Source: CAVQBJ01 sp963819075 (GTDB lineage: Bacteria > Actinomycetota > Thermoleophilia > Solirubrobacterales > Solirubrobacteraceae). From it: a DNA stretch of 64,000 nucleotides. The notes beneath the pieces were generated by a model. That model did not search any database. It had not been told where the DNA came from and saw only the letters and a program-made list of their open reading frames with translations. Each line of letters starts with the position of its first letter. Positions within the stretch are counted from its first letter, which is position 1. A program made the position numbers and the translations under genes. The DNA lies in NCBI GenBank assembly GCA_963819075.1, contig CAWFUP010000004.1:248001-312000 (forward strand), given 5' to 3'. Below are positions 1 through 9,471 of the stretch, piece by piece.

Positions 1-1732
<1,732 letters not shown>

Positions 1733-1849
1733 GGTCTGTCCGATAGAGGGTAGATGGCAGGCGGCGAGCGGCCCGGAGTCGTTGAAACGTCCAGACGCGA
1801 GCCCGGCGGTCGGCCCTCGCGGCACCGCAACCGATCAGAGCCGATACCA

Positions 1850-2437
1850 ATGAGGGGACATCGGTACATGGTTGCCGTCGCGTGCGCGACGGTCGCGCTG
1901 GCAGGCGCAGCCTCCGGCGCGCAGGCTGCGAGCTCGACGCACCTGACGCCTTCGGCCTGGCGGGTGGCCTCGGCGAGCGCCAACGCCACGACCGCTGCGA
2001 GCTGCGCCGCGCTGGCCAAGGGGGCCACCGATGAGGAGACCCGCGGCGTCGTTGGGCTGTGCATCGACGGCGCCGATGACTCGGCCTGGCAGAACCGCCT
2101 GACGGGCGACTGCAAATCGGTCCCCAGCGCGTCAGCCTGCCTGCGCGACATGAACGGCGAGGCGGCCGATCTGAAGGCGTCCGGTGCCTGGGCGAGCTGG
2201 TTCACCGGGCAGCTCGGCGCCGGCGGTTGCCAGACCTTCTTCTCGATCATGCAGCACTACTTCTCGGGGGTCGGCACCGCCATCGCCGCATATACGGCGG
2301 ATCTACGGGCGCGCCGACCCTCCAAGCAGCTGTACGCAGACTTCTCGAGCTACCTCAGCAAGTTCTTCGCTCTCTCGAGCAAGGCGGCCAGCTCCGTGGT
2401 CCGCAGCGACCTGCGCGGCTGCAATCCCGCCGCCTGA
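1850..2437 (+). CDS. Small secreted cysteine-containing protein, unknown function
   Basis: A 195-residue protein that I do not recognise. The N-terminus has positive residues (MRGHRY), a hydrophobic stretch of about 16 residues and an AQA-type signal peptidase site, so it is probably exported. The mature part has six cysteines (SCAAL, LCIDG, DCKSV, ACLRD, GGCQT, RGCNP), which fits disulfide bonding outside the cell. An in-frame ATG at 1868 has a GAGGGG Shine-Dalgarno 10 nt upstream and is a real alternative start; the upstream ATG gives the better signal-peptide n-region. It is convergent with the HtrA gene. Confidence 0.7.
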   Translation: MRGHRYMVAVACATVALAGAASGAQAASSTHLTPSAWRVASASANATTAASCAALAKGATDEETRGVVGLCIDGADDSAWQNRLTGDCKSVPSASACLRDMNGEAADLKASGAWASWFTGQLGAGGCQTFFSIMQHYFSGVGTAIAAYTADLRARRPSKQLYADFSSYLSKFFALSSKAASSVVRSDLRGCNPAA

Positions 2438-2444
2438 GCGGGGG

Positions 2445-2459
2445 GGCGGCTCAGCCGCC
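2445..2459. terminator. Short GC hairpin between convergent genes
   Basis: GGCGGC / GCCGCC inverted repeat with a 3-nt TCA loop. It lies 8 nt after the stop of the rightward gene and includes the stop codon of the leftward protease gene. It could end both transcripts. There is no U-tract. Confidence 0.35.
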
Positions 2460-3773
2460 AGGCGCCTGACTCGGCTGCGTGCCGAGTGTCAGTGGCACGG
2501 TGACGAGCGAGCCGCCGCGCTTGACGGTGAGCGTGACCCGGTTGCCGGGCATGTGCGTGGCGATGTCGTCGATCAGATCGGCGCTGCCGTGCAGCGGACT
2601 GCCATCGAAGGCGACGAGCACATCACCCACGCGCAGGCCGGCGGCGGCGGCGGGCGTGCCGGATTGGACCTCCTGGAGCAGGACGCCCGAGCCATCGGGC
2701 GCGTCGGTCGTGCTCACACCGAGGTAGCCGTGGGCGACGGCGTTGCCCCGCTCGAGTCGGGCCAGATCGATCTTCGCGAGATCGATCGGCACGGCGAACC
2801 CGACGCCGCTGCTGGTGGCGGTGCCTGAGGCGGTCTCGCTGCCGCCGGTGGCGATCTGGTCGGCGATGCCGACGACACGGCCGTCGGCATCGAGCACCGG
2901 CCCGCCGGAGTTGCCCGGGTTGAGCGCGGCGTCGGTCTGGATCGCATAGGCGATGTTGAAGCCGTTCGGGGCGGTGATCGTGCGGTCCAGCCCGGCAACG
3001 ACCCCGGTGCTCAGGCTGCGGTCGTAGCCGAAGGGATCGCCAATGGCCGCGAGGTAGTCACCGACGACGAGCGCACGCGAGCTGCCGAGCGCGAGCGGGT
3101 GCAGCGCGACGCCGTTGGGGTTGACGTGGATCACCGCAACGTCCCAGGCGCGGTCCTCGCCGAGGAGCGTCGCCGAGCGGGTCGCTCCGTTCTGGAAGGT
3201 GACCGTGATCGACGTCGCCCCGTCGACGACGTGGGCCGCCGTGAGGATGTCGCCGCTGCCGTCGACCTCGAAGCCCGAGCCGAGATCCGTCTGGCTGCCG
3301 CCCCCGCCGCCGAACGGGAACCCGTTGCTCTGCGAGGCGGACGTCGCCGTGATGTCGACCACGCCGGCGGCGACCTGAGCGTAGAGGGCGCTGGCGCTCA
3401 CGCCCCGGGTGACAGCCGCCGGCGAGGTTCCCGACCCGAGGCCCGCCGACGGCTGGACCACCGTCGTCGTCGCGCCGCGGTGCAGGTCACCGGCCGCGGC
3501 GAGCACGGCCACCACGATCCCGGCGCCGAGCACCGCGGAGAGGAGCGAGATGGCGAGCAGGGTGGCGCGGCGCGGCCCGCTGGGCGTGGTGCCCCGAGCC
3601 GGGGGGGCGCCGCCGGCGGGCGCGGCCGCGAAGACGGCGGTGCGCGGCTCGTGGGCCGGCCCCGGCTCGGCGGGACGGCCGAGGTCCAGGCGCTCGGTCG
3701 GCTCGTCGTTCGCGGGCCCGTTCGGCGCGGGCGGCGGCGTGGAAGCGGGCTCGGAGCGGGGTTCTGGGTCCAT
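2451..3773 (-). CDS. Membrane-anchored HtrA/DegP-type serine protease with PDZ domain
   Basis: Envelope quality-control protease of the trypsin-like S1C family. The 440 residues comprise a Pro/Ala-rich cytoplasmic N-terminus (1-68), one transmembrane helix (about 70-93), a protease domain (about 130-340) with catalytic His181 (AAHVVDG), Asp211 (DRAWDVAV) and Ser289 (NPGNSGGP), and a C-terminal PDZ domain (about 345-430; GYLGV, GLRVGDVLVAFDG). All catalytic residues are intact. A strong GGAGGAGGGG Shine-Dalgarno precedes the ATG. It is probably transcribed alone; murJ upstream ends about 70 nt away. Assignment to a DegP/DegQ/PepD subclass is not possible from sequence alone. Confidence 0.93.
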   Translation of the reverse strand: MDPEPRSEPASTPPPAPNGPANDEPTERLDLGRPAEPGPAHEPRTAVFAAAPAGGAPPARGTTPSGPRRATLLAISLLSAVLGAGIVVAVLAAAGDLHRGATTTVVQPSAGLGSGTSPAAVTRGVSASALYAQVAAGVVDITATSASQSNGFPFGGGGGSQTDLGSGFEVDGSGDILTAAHVVDGATSITVTFQNGATRSATLLGEDRAWDVAVIHVNPNGVALHPLALGSSRALVVGDYLAAIGDPFGYDRSLSTGVVAGLDRTITAPNGFNIAYAIQTDAALNPGNSGGPVLDADGRVVGIADQIATGGSETASGTATSSGVGFAVPIDLAKIDLARLERGNAVAHGYLGVSTTDAPDGSGVLLQEVQSGTPAAAAGLRVGDVLVAFDGSPLHGSADLIDDIATHMPGNRVTLTVKRGGSLVTVPLTLGTQPSQAPGG

Positions 3774-3841
3774 GCTGGTCTGTCCCCTCCTCCAGTGATA
3801 GCGCGCCGCGCCACGCGCGCCCGGAAACTCTCAGCTAATCC

Positions 3842-5422
3842 CTAGGCTCGTCCGAGCGGGCGCAGGATGAGCGTGCGCACCTGATGTGCCTCGGGGATGC
3901 GCATCGCGAACACGGCGCGGATGTAGACGAGCACGCCGGCGGTCCCCGCCGCGCCGACGCTGATGATCTGCCCGGCGAGCGAGACGCCGACGATCCCGTG
4001 GACGATCGTATAGACCGCCCACGAGACGATTCCGAGCAGCGCCGAGGCGACGAGGATGCGCGCGGTGATCATCGTGGTCTGCCGGCCGTCGAAGCGTCCG
4101 CCGAACCCGATCCGCAGCCGGTAGACGAGCAGCGCGGTCATGACGACGTTCGCGGCGAGGGTGCCGATCACGAGACCGGCGATGCCGAGCGGCCTGTACA
4201 GGCCGATGCTGACGATGATGTCGACGATCATGTTCAGCCCGGCCAGGCGCGTCGGAATCCACGGGCGCTGGACGGCGAAGAAGGTGCGCGTCAGCAACAG
4301 GTTGAGGCCGCCGAACGGCAGGCTCCAGGCGAACCAGAAGAGGGCGATCGCCACGATGTGCGTGGAGTACGCGTTGAACGCCCCACGCTGGAAGACGAGC
4401 CGCACGATCGGCTCGGTGAGGACGAGGATGAACACCGAGGCCGGGATGAGCATCAGGTTGATCTGGCGCATGCCGATGCCGACGGTCCGGCGCATGGAGT
4501 CGGGCTCACGCCGGGAGGCCATTCGGCTGAGCGTCGGGAACAGCACGGTCGCCACGCCGACGCTGAACAGGCCCTGCGGAAGCATGTAGATGCGAAACGC
4601 GGCGTCGATCGCGCGCGGCGCCTGCACCGACACGAGCGTGCCGAAGGCCGAGTTGATGAGCTGGTCGAGGTTGACGATCCCGAGGCCGATCGTCACCGGC
4701 AGCATGAGCATGAACACCTGACGGATGCGCGGGTCGTGCCAATCGAGGTGGAACTGCAATCGGAAGTCGATTCGCCCGAGCGCCCCGACGGCCATCCCGA
4801 ACTGCACGGCGGTGGCCACGACGACCGCCACCGCGTACGCGTAGATCTCCTGATGGAACTGGTGGCGGAGCGTGACGAGGCCGACGATGATGATCAGGTT
4901 CCACACTGCCGGCGAGATGGCGGGGATCGTGAAGTGGTCGTAGGACTGCAGAACGCCGACGAGCAGCCCGTTGAGGCCGAGCAGGAGCACGACCGGGAAG
5001 AGCACCTGCGCGAGGCCGGCGGTGAGCGCGTCGGCGGACGGGCTGAACGTCGAGCCGGTGAACAGCGGCATGATCGTTCCCGCGAAGAGGATGGCCAGGG
5101 CCGTGATCGTGCCGAGGACGATCAGCATGATCCAGAACAGCGTTGAGGCGAGGCGCACGGCCTCGAGCTTTCGCCCCTTCGCGAGCAGGTCGGTGAAGAC
5201 CGGCACGAACGCGGCCGACAGGGCCGCTTGCGCGAACAGGTTGGCCACGAGGTTGGGCACCAGGAAGGCGATCGTGAACGCCGAGGCCTCGACGCTCGTG
5301 CCGAAGATGCTCGCGGCGACGATCTCGCGCACGAGCCCGGCGACGCGGGACACGCCCGTGGCGATCGAGAAGATCGCGGTGTTGCGGGCGACGCGACCTG
5401 CGCCGGGGCGCACCCGGGCCAC
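3842..5422 (-). CDS. murJ: Lipid II flippase MurJ (MviN family)
   Basis: Polytopic membrane protein of the MOP superfamily that flips lipid II across the membrane for peptidoglycan synthesis. Hallmarks are the N-terminal FSIATGVSRVAGLVREI, GLNGLLVGVLQS, YMLPQGLFSVGVATVLFPTLSR and many hydrophobic helices (about 14). I chose the GTG at 5422 (526 residues, normal for MurJ) because an AAGGTGG Shine-Dalgarno precedes it. The longer frame to an ATG at 5494 has no Shine-Dalgarno and would run across the likely rpsT promoter. It is divergent from rpsT. Confidence 0.93.
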   Translation of the reverse strand: MARVRPGAGRVARNTAIFSIATGVSRVAGLVREIVAASIFGTSVEASAFTIAFLVPNLVANLFAQAALSAAFVPVFTDLLAKGRKLEAVRLASTLFWIMLIVLGTITALAILFAGTIMPLFTGSTFSPSADALTAGLAQVLFPVVLLLGLNGLLVGVLQSYDHFTIPAISPAVWNLIIIVGLVTLRHQFHQEIYAYAVAVVVATAVQFGMAVGALGRIDFRLQFHLDWHDPRIRQVFMLMLPVTIGLGIVNLDQLINSAFGTLVSVQAPRAIDAAFRIYMLPQGLFSVGVATVLFPTLSRMASRREPDSMRRTVGIGMRQINLMLIPASVFILVLTEPIVRLVFQRGAFNAYSTHIVAIALFWFAWSLPFGGLNLLLTRTFFAVQRPWIPTRLAGLNMIVDIIVSIGLYRPLGIAGLVIGTLAANVVMTALLVYRLRIGFGGRFDGRQTTMITARILVASALLGIVSWAVYTIVHGIVGVSLAGQIISVGAAGTAGVLVYIRAVFAMRIPEAHQVRTLILRPLGRA

Positions 5423-5461
5423 CGGCGGATCGCCACCTTCGGTGATCGCGGACAAGGCCGC

Positions 5462-5467
5462 TATAGT
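5462..5467 (+). promoter_or_regulatory. -10 box for rpsT
   Basis: TATAGT 47 nt before the rpsT ATG, in an otherwise GC-rich stretch. A weak TTCGGT -35 lies 18 nt upstream. The box sits in the gap between murJ and rpsT when murJ starts at 5422. Confidence 0.55.
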
Positions 5468-5514
5468 ACGGCGCTGCGCGGCCGGGCCGGCCATGGTTTG
5501 GCGCGCTGCACGCG

Positions 5515-5784
5515 ATGGCCAACATCCACTCCCAGAAGAAGCGAATCCTGCGAGCCGAGCGCGAGCGCCTGGAGAATCTGCGCTACACGTCGGCGATCAA
5601 GACCTACTTCCGCCGCCTCGAGGCGATCGTGGCCGGGGACGAGGGCGATGTGCAGGCCGAGCACCGCAAGCTCGTCTCGCTCATCGACAAGGCCGTCAAG
5701 GTGGGTGCGCTGCACCGGAACACGGGCGCCCGCAAGAAGTCCCGCGCCGCCCGGCTGATCGCCGGCGGCCGCTCGTCGTCCTAG
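5515..5784 (+). CDS. rpsT: 30S ribosomal protein S20
   Basis: Primary 16S rRNA-binding protein of the small subunit. 89 residues, basic, starting MANIHSQKKRILRAE with the typical S20 KAVKVGALHRNTGARKKSR C-terminal block. The ATG follows the -10 box by 47 nt and has no strong Shine-Dalgarno. It is convergent with the nickel permease gene. The family and length match S20 well. Confidence 0.97.
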   Translation: MANIHSQKKRILRAERERLENLRYTSAIKTYFRRLEAIVAGDEGDVQAEHRKLVSLIDKAVKVGALHRNTGARKKSRAARLIAGGRSSS

Positions 5785-5799
5785 GGCGCTCCGCGCGCC

Positions 5800-6933
5800 T
5801 CACGCCGCCGGATCGGCCTCCGCGTCGCGGACGCTCCAGCGCTCTTCGATGCGTCCGAACCGCCAGATCGACAGCGCGATGGCCCACGTGAGGACGAACA
5901 GGCCGGCGACGATGAAGCCGAGCTCGTTGATGTTGACGTTCTCGATCGAGCTCCAGAAGGAGCCCTGAGCGTCGAGCTGCTGCGCGAACAGCCCCGCGAG
6001 CTCGATCGTCCCGATCACGAGAGCGACGACGACGGACAGCCCGGTGATCGTGATGTTGTAGTAGACCTTGCGCACCGGCTTTGAGAACGACCAGCCGTAG
6101 GCGAAGTTCATGAACGAGCCGTCGATCGTGTCGAGCAGGCTCATGCCGGCGGCGAACAGGATCGGCAGGCAGAGGATCGCGTAGAAGGGCAGTCCGGCGC
6201 CGGCGGCACCCGCGGCGAGGAACAGCAACGCGACCTCGCTGGCCGTATCGAAGCCGAGGCCGAACAGCAGCCCGACCGGGTACATGTGCCAGGGCTTGCT
6301 GACCGCCCGCGTGAAGCGCCCGAGGAAGCGGCCCATCAGGCCGCGCGAGTTCAGGTGCAGTTCGAGCTCGGCCTCTGAGAAGCGGCCGCCGCGCATGTCG
6401 CGGAACACCTTGATGATCCCGACCAGGATCACCACGTTCAGCGCGGCGATGATGTAGAGGAACGTGCCCGACACGCCGGTGCCGATCCAGTTGGTGACGC
6501 TGTGCAGCGTCGAGCCGCTGTTGCGGACCTGCCCGTCGAGTGCGCGAATGCCGACCGCGAACAGCAGCGACAGGGCGAATACGACGCTCGAATGCCCGAG
6601 CGAAAACCAGAATCCGACGCTCAGCGGCCGTTTGCGCTCGGCCATCAGCTTGCGCGTCGTGTTATCGATGGCCGAGATGTGGTCGGCGTCGAAGGCGTGG
6701 CGCATCCCGAGCGTGTAGGCGGTCAGGCCGAGCCCGACGGTGAAGCCTCCCGACGCACCGAGGCGGTAGTGGTGCGGCGCCACGAGCGCGAACAGGATGA
6801 CGAAGCCGACCACGTGCAGCCCGACCACGACGGCGCACATTCCCGCGACGGCGCGCCATTCGCGTCGCGTCAGGGCCCGGCTCAGTCGCTGTCGGCGGGA
6901 GAACCCTGCTGCGGCGGCGGTGTGCGGCTCCAT
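5800..6933 (-). CDS. NiCoT-family nickel/cobalt permease
   Basis: High-affinity Ni2+/Co2+ uptake permease of the HoxN/NixA (NiCoT) family, 377 residues with about eight membrane segments. The signature is RHAFDADHISAIDN near residue 78 (HX4DH metal-selectivity motif), followed by the GFWFSLGHSSVV, LGFDTASEVALL and GMSLLDTIDGSFM blocks typical of the family. A strong GAGGAGG Shine-Dalgarno precedes the ATG. It is the last gene of the tatA/DUF4331 cluster and sits 33 nt past a terminator, so it may be reached by readthrough or have its own weak promoter. Ni versus Co preference cannot be read from sequence. Confidence 0.93.
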   Translation of the reverse strand: MEPHTAAAAGFSRRQRLSRALTRREWRAVAGMCAVVVGLHVVGFVILFALVAPHHYRLGASGGFTVGLGLTAYTLGMRHAFDADHISAIDNTTRKLMAERKRPLSVGFWFSLGHSSVVFALSLLFAVGIRALDGQVRNSGSTLHSVTNWIGTGVSGTFLYIIAALNVVILVGIIKVFRDMRGGRFSEAELELHLNSRGLMGRFLGRFTRAVSKPWHMYPVGLLFGLGFDTASEVALLFLAAGAAGAGLPFYAILCLPILFAAGMSLLDTIDGSFMNFAYGWSFSKPVRKVYYNITITGLSVVVALVIGTIELAGLFAQQLDAQGSFWSSIENVNINELGFIVAGLFVLTWAIALSIWRFGRIEERWSVRDAEADPAA

Positions 6934-6961
6934 CTCTGCCTCCTCGTTCGCTTCGGGGTGG

Positions 6962-6999
6962 AAAAATCGAGGGCGCCCGCGCTGGGCGGGCGCCCTCGA
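6962..6999 (-). terminator. Intrinsic terminator inside the nickel cluster
   Basis: A perfect 14-bp stem (6967-6980 with 6986-6999), a 5-nt loop and, on the leftward strand, a TTTTTC tract at 6966-6961. It starts 6 nt after the stop of the small His-rich gene and ends 28 nt before the permease start, so it separates or attenuates the permease from the rest of the cluster. Confidence 0.85.
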
Positions 7000-7005
7000 C
7001 TCACA

Positions 7006-7338
7006 TCAGCCGAGCCGGACCTCGGCGACCGCTCCGTCGGCCACCGTAACGACCGGACCTTCGGTAGTGGCGTCGCGCCACACGACGTATTCGCCGGCGG
7101 GCAGGCTGCCGAACACGGCGGTCAGCACCGACCCGGCCGCGGTCGCGCGCTCGTGCACGCCCGTGTGGACGCGAGCGTCGTCACCGCCAGCCCGGCTGAT
7201 CTCGATCTCGCGGCCGCGGTAGCGCTCGTCGGGATACAGCACGAGCGCGCCGCACCCGCCCCCGACGTCGATGGCCAGGCTGCCGCACGGCGCCGCTGGC
7301 GACAGCGGGCCGTGCGGGTGGTGGTGGACCGTGGTCAT
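7006..7338 (-). CDS. Small protein with His-rich N-terminus, nickel-cluster member
   Basis: 110 residues beginning MTTVHHHPHGPLSP, a run of His that could bind Ni2+ or Co2+ (inference). The rest looks like a small beta-rich domain (GALVLYPDERYRGREIEIS, VFGSLPAGEYVVWRD) without a signal peptide. I do not recognise the family with certainty. It lies 15 nt downstream of the DUF4331 gene and directly before a terminator. An in-frame GTG at 7347 would add three residues; the ATG has GGTGG upstream. Candidate roles are a metal chaperone or an accessory factor for the exported DUF4331 protein. Confidence 0.75.
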   Translation of the reverse strand: MTTVHHHPHGPLSPAAPCGSLAIDVGGGCGALVLYPDERYRGREIEISRAGGDDARVHTGVHERATAAGSVLTAVFGSLPAGEYVVWRDATTEGPVVTVADGAVAEVRLG

Positions 7339-7353
7339 CGTGTCCACCGCCGC

Positions 7354-8730
7354 TCAGACGGTCGCCAGCGGCGCCGTCTGGTAGCCGCCCTGCGGCGTCC
7401 CGAGGTAGGGGAACTGCGGCAGGTAGGTCACGCTGGCGTCCGTGAGCCCGTCCGTGATGAGCGACGCCGCCTTGTCCGGCGTGTAGCTCTTGTCGACGAG
7501 CGGCACCGTCGCCCCGGCGATCGCGCGGAACTCCACCGTGACGACGTCGTCGAACACGCGGCGCCCGTTCGGGAAGCCGGCGAGGTCGCCGCCGAGCGGG
7601 CCGAGCGGGCTCGGGTTGCTCGTCGTCGGCGGGATCGCCATGTTCAGGCGCAGCTCGTCGGCGAACGTCGTCCCCGTGAAGTTCTGGAAGCCGGGGATGA
7701 TCCCGCTCGGGATCCCGGTCAGCAGAATCGCCACGAGGTCGGCGCGGGCCGTCGTCAGCCCCGCCAGGTTTCCGAACACGCCCGGGTACAGCACCGGCAG
7801 CAGCGCGGCGAGCTCGGGGTGCTGCACGTGGCTCAGGAACTGGCCGTCGGCGGCCGGCGGAAGCGAGTTCCACAGGTCCTTGAGGCCCATCGGCACGACC
7901 ACCTCGTTGAACAACGGGTTGCCGAGGCGCGAGACCTGCACCCACTCGCCGGCCTCCTCGACCCACCCGGTGTAGGGCTGGCGGATCAGTGCCCGCTTGC
8001 GGCTCGCCGTCGCCCATACGCCGACCACCGACTTCGCGGACGTCGGATCGGTGGGCGTCGAGCCGTCGGCGGTGAGGTCGGACTTCGGCACCTTCAGCGC
8101 GATCGAATGCACCCCGAAGTCGGTGGTGGAGTCGACCCCCACCGTGGCCGCGAGCGCCCCGATGTGCAGGTTCTCGAACGGCCGCAGGTTGGCCAGATCG
8201 AAGATCGAGCCGAGGTCGACGTAGAAGCCCTCGAGGCGCTGACCGGCGAACACCGTGCGCCCGCCCGGCAAGCTGTGGATCGCCTCCCCTGCCAGCGTCT
8301 CGTAGTTCGGCGTCGAGAGCACGCCCACGTTGCACGGCGGGCAGGCGAGGTTGCTCGCCAGCACCTGCCGCTGGCCCCGCTGGACCCGCGTGACGGTGTA
8401 GAACTGCTTGCGGTTCCAGTTGGGATCGCCGATCGAGTTGATCGTGCCCGTGTTGTAGAGGAACGTGTTCGGATTGCCGACGACCGTGTCGAACTCGAAC
8501 TCGTAGATGACGTCGGCGACGCCGTCACCGTCGTTGTCGATGTGGATCGCGTAGCGCACGTCGTCGCCGAACTCGAAGAAGTTCGGCCCGCCGAACGGCG
8601 CCTCGAGCGGCAGGTAGTTGGCGATCAGGGTGACCGTCGTCGGGTCGTCAGGGCTGACGAACGCGTACGTATCGGTGTTATCGGCGACCGGGTCCTTGCT
8701 GATCGCCGGAGCTTCGCGGTGCGATGACAT
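7354..8730 (-). CDS. DUF4331 family protein
   Basis: 458 residues starting MSSHREAPAISKDPVADNTD, the diagnostic N-terminus of DUF4331. The family's biochemical function is not established. No Sec or Tat signal is visible on this protein, although the preceding gene encodes a Tat-signal protein. There is an Asp-rich DNDGDGVAD segment (about residues 60-70) that resembles a Ca2+-binding loop, and one CPPC pair near residue 124. The ATG has a GGAG Shine-Dalgarno. It lies in an operon between the Tat-signal protein and the His-rich protein. Confidence 0.9.
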   Translation of the reverse strand: MSSHREAPAISKDPVADNTDTYAFVSPDDPTTVTLIANYLPLEAPFGGPNFFEFGDDVRYAIHIDNDGDGVADVIYEFEFDTVVGNPNTFLYNTGTINSIGDPNWNRKQFYTVTRVQRGQRQVLASNLACPPCNVGVLSTPNYETLAGEAIHSLPGGRTVFAGQRLEGFYVDLGSIFDLANLRPFENLHIGALAATVGVDSTTDFGVHSIALKVPKSDLTADGSTPTDPTSAKSVVGVWATASRKRALIRQPYTGWVEEAGEWVQVSRLGNPLFNEVVVPMGLKDLWNSLPPAADGQFLSHVQHPELAALLPVLYPGVFGNLAGLTTARADLVAILLTGIPSGIIPGFQNFTGTTFADELRLNMAIPPTTSNPSPLGPLGGDLAGFPNGRRVFDDVVTVEFRAIAGATVPLVDKSYTPDKAASLITDGLTDASVTYLPQFPYLGTPQGGYQTAPLATV

Positions 8731-8777
8731 GCTCGTTCTCCGAATCGTTGGTGAGGGTCGGTGTCGGCGGCTGCGCC

Positions 8778-9041
8778 TCAGCGCGCCGCGCGGGCGATGC
8801 TGGCCGCCAGCTTGCGGTTGCGGACGTTCACTTCGCGGTCGCCCCACATCACGGCGATCTCGCCGCTGGCGGGATCGTTGACGTAGGCCACGACCGGTCC
8901 CGAGCCCGCGGCCGCCGCGGCCTCGGCTGCGGTCGGCTCGGCGTCGGCTGCCGACTCGCCGACGAGCGAGCCGAGCACGGTCATGCCGGCGGCCGTGGCC
9001 GCCGAGCCCTTCACGAATCCACGCCTCGTGGTGTCACTCAT
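8778..9041 (-). CDS. Small twin-arginine signal protein
   Basis: 87 residues. MSDTTRRGFVKGSAATAAG is a canonical twin-arginine motif followed by a hydrophobic stretch and an Ala-rich linker. The mature end (VAYVNDPASGEIAVMWGDREVNVRNRKLAASIARAAR region) is short and polar. The start at 9041 has an excellent GGAGGAA Shine-Dalgarno; an upstream in-frame ATG at 9059 would add six residues. It sits between tatA and the DUF4331 gene, so it is a likely dedicated Tat substrate or escort, possibly giving a piggy-back export signal to DUF4331. That role is inference. Confidence 0.82.
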   Translation of the reverse strand: MSDTTRRGFVKGSAATAAGMTVLGSLVGESAADAEPTAAEAAAAAGSGPVVAYVNDPASGEIAVMWGDREVNVRNRKLAASIARAAR

Positions 9042-9089
9042 GTCTTCCTCCGTATTCATTTCGAGGGATGTGTCAGGCGCTTGTTCGCG

Positions 9090-9365
9090 TCACGCGCGTT
9101 CGCGGATCACCGCCGGCTCAGACGCGAGCGCGGCGCTCGCGGCGACCGTCGGATCTGCAGCGAGGACTGGCGCGGCGCCAAGCGCCGGAGCCGTCGCGCC
9201 CTCGCCCGCGGTCGGCGTCGAAGAGCCCTTACCGGTCAGCTCGTCGCGGAAGCCGCGCATACCCGACCCGAGTGAGCGGCCCATCTCCGGGAGCCGCTTC
9301 GCTCCGAAGACGAGCATCACGAGGACGAGCAGGAAAGCGATGTGCAGCGGATTGTCGAGACCCAT
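9090..9365 (-). CDS. tatA: TatA/MttA-type twin-arginine translocase subunit
   Basis: Pore-forming Tat component: an N-terminal membrane helix (about residues 7-20), the FGAKRLPEMGRSLGSGMRGFRDEL amphipathic signature, then a low-complexity Ala/Pro/Thr tail, 91 residues in total. tatA is usually found with tatC or alone; here it heads an operon with a Tat-signal protein, which suggests a dedicated export function. A GGGAG Shine-Dalgarno is present and may be folded into a hairpin. TatA and TatB cannot be separated with complete confidence, but the short hydrophobic helix and FGxxxLPE motif favour TatA. Confidence 0.9.
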   Translation of the reverse strand: MGLDNPLHIAFLLVLVMLVFGAKRLPEMGRSLGSGMRGFRDELTGKGSSTPTAGEGATAPALGAAPVLAADPTVAASAALASEPAVIRERA

Positions 9366-9371
9366 GGGTCA

Positions 9372-9394
9372 CTCCCGTCTGTCGTTGGCGGGAG
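9372..9394 (-). promoter_or_regulatory. Leader hairpin that could mask the tatA ribosome site
   Basis: CTCCCG / CGGGAG inverted repeat with an 11-nt loop. The 3' arm in the mRNA contains the GGGAG Shine-Dalgarno of tatA, so folding would reduce translation. Only six base pairs, so this is tentative. Confidence 0.3.
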
Positions 9395-9471
9395 CCACTA
9401 CGAGTCGAGTTCGCGCGCGGATCAATCGGCGAGCGCCGGCGACCGCCCCTCCGAGCGCTCTGAGCTGCGAC

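Noticed and set aside
5423..5494. Longer murJ start at ATG 5494
   Set aside because: No Shine-Dalgarno, and it covers the likely rpsT -10 box.
6502..8727. Rightward open frame of 741 codons across the nickel permease, His-rich and DUF4331 genes
   Set aside because: It runs opposite to three recognised genes and shows only GC-driven composition with no motifs.
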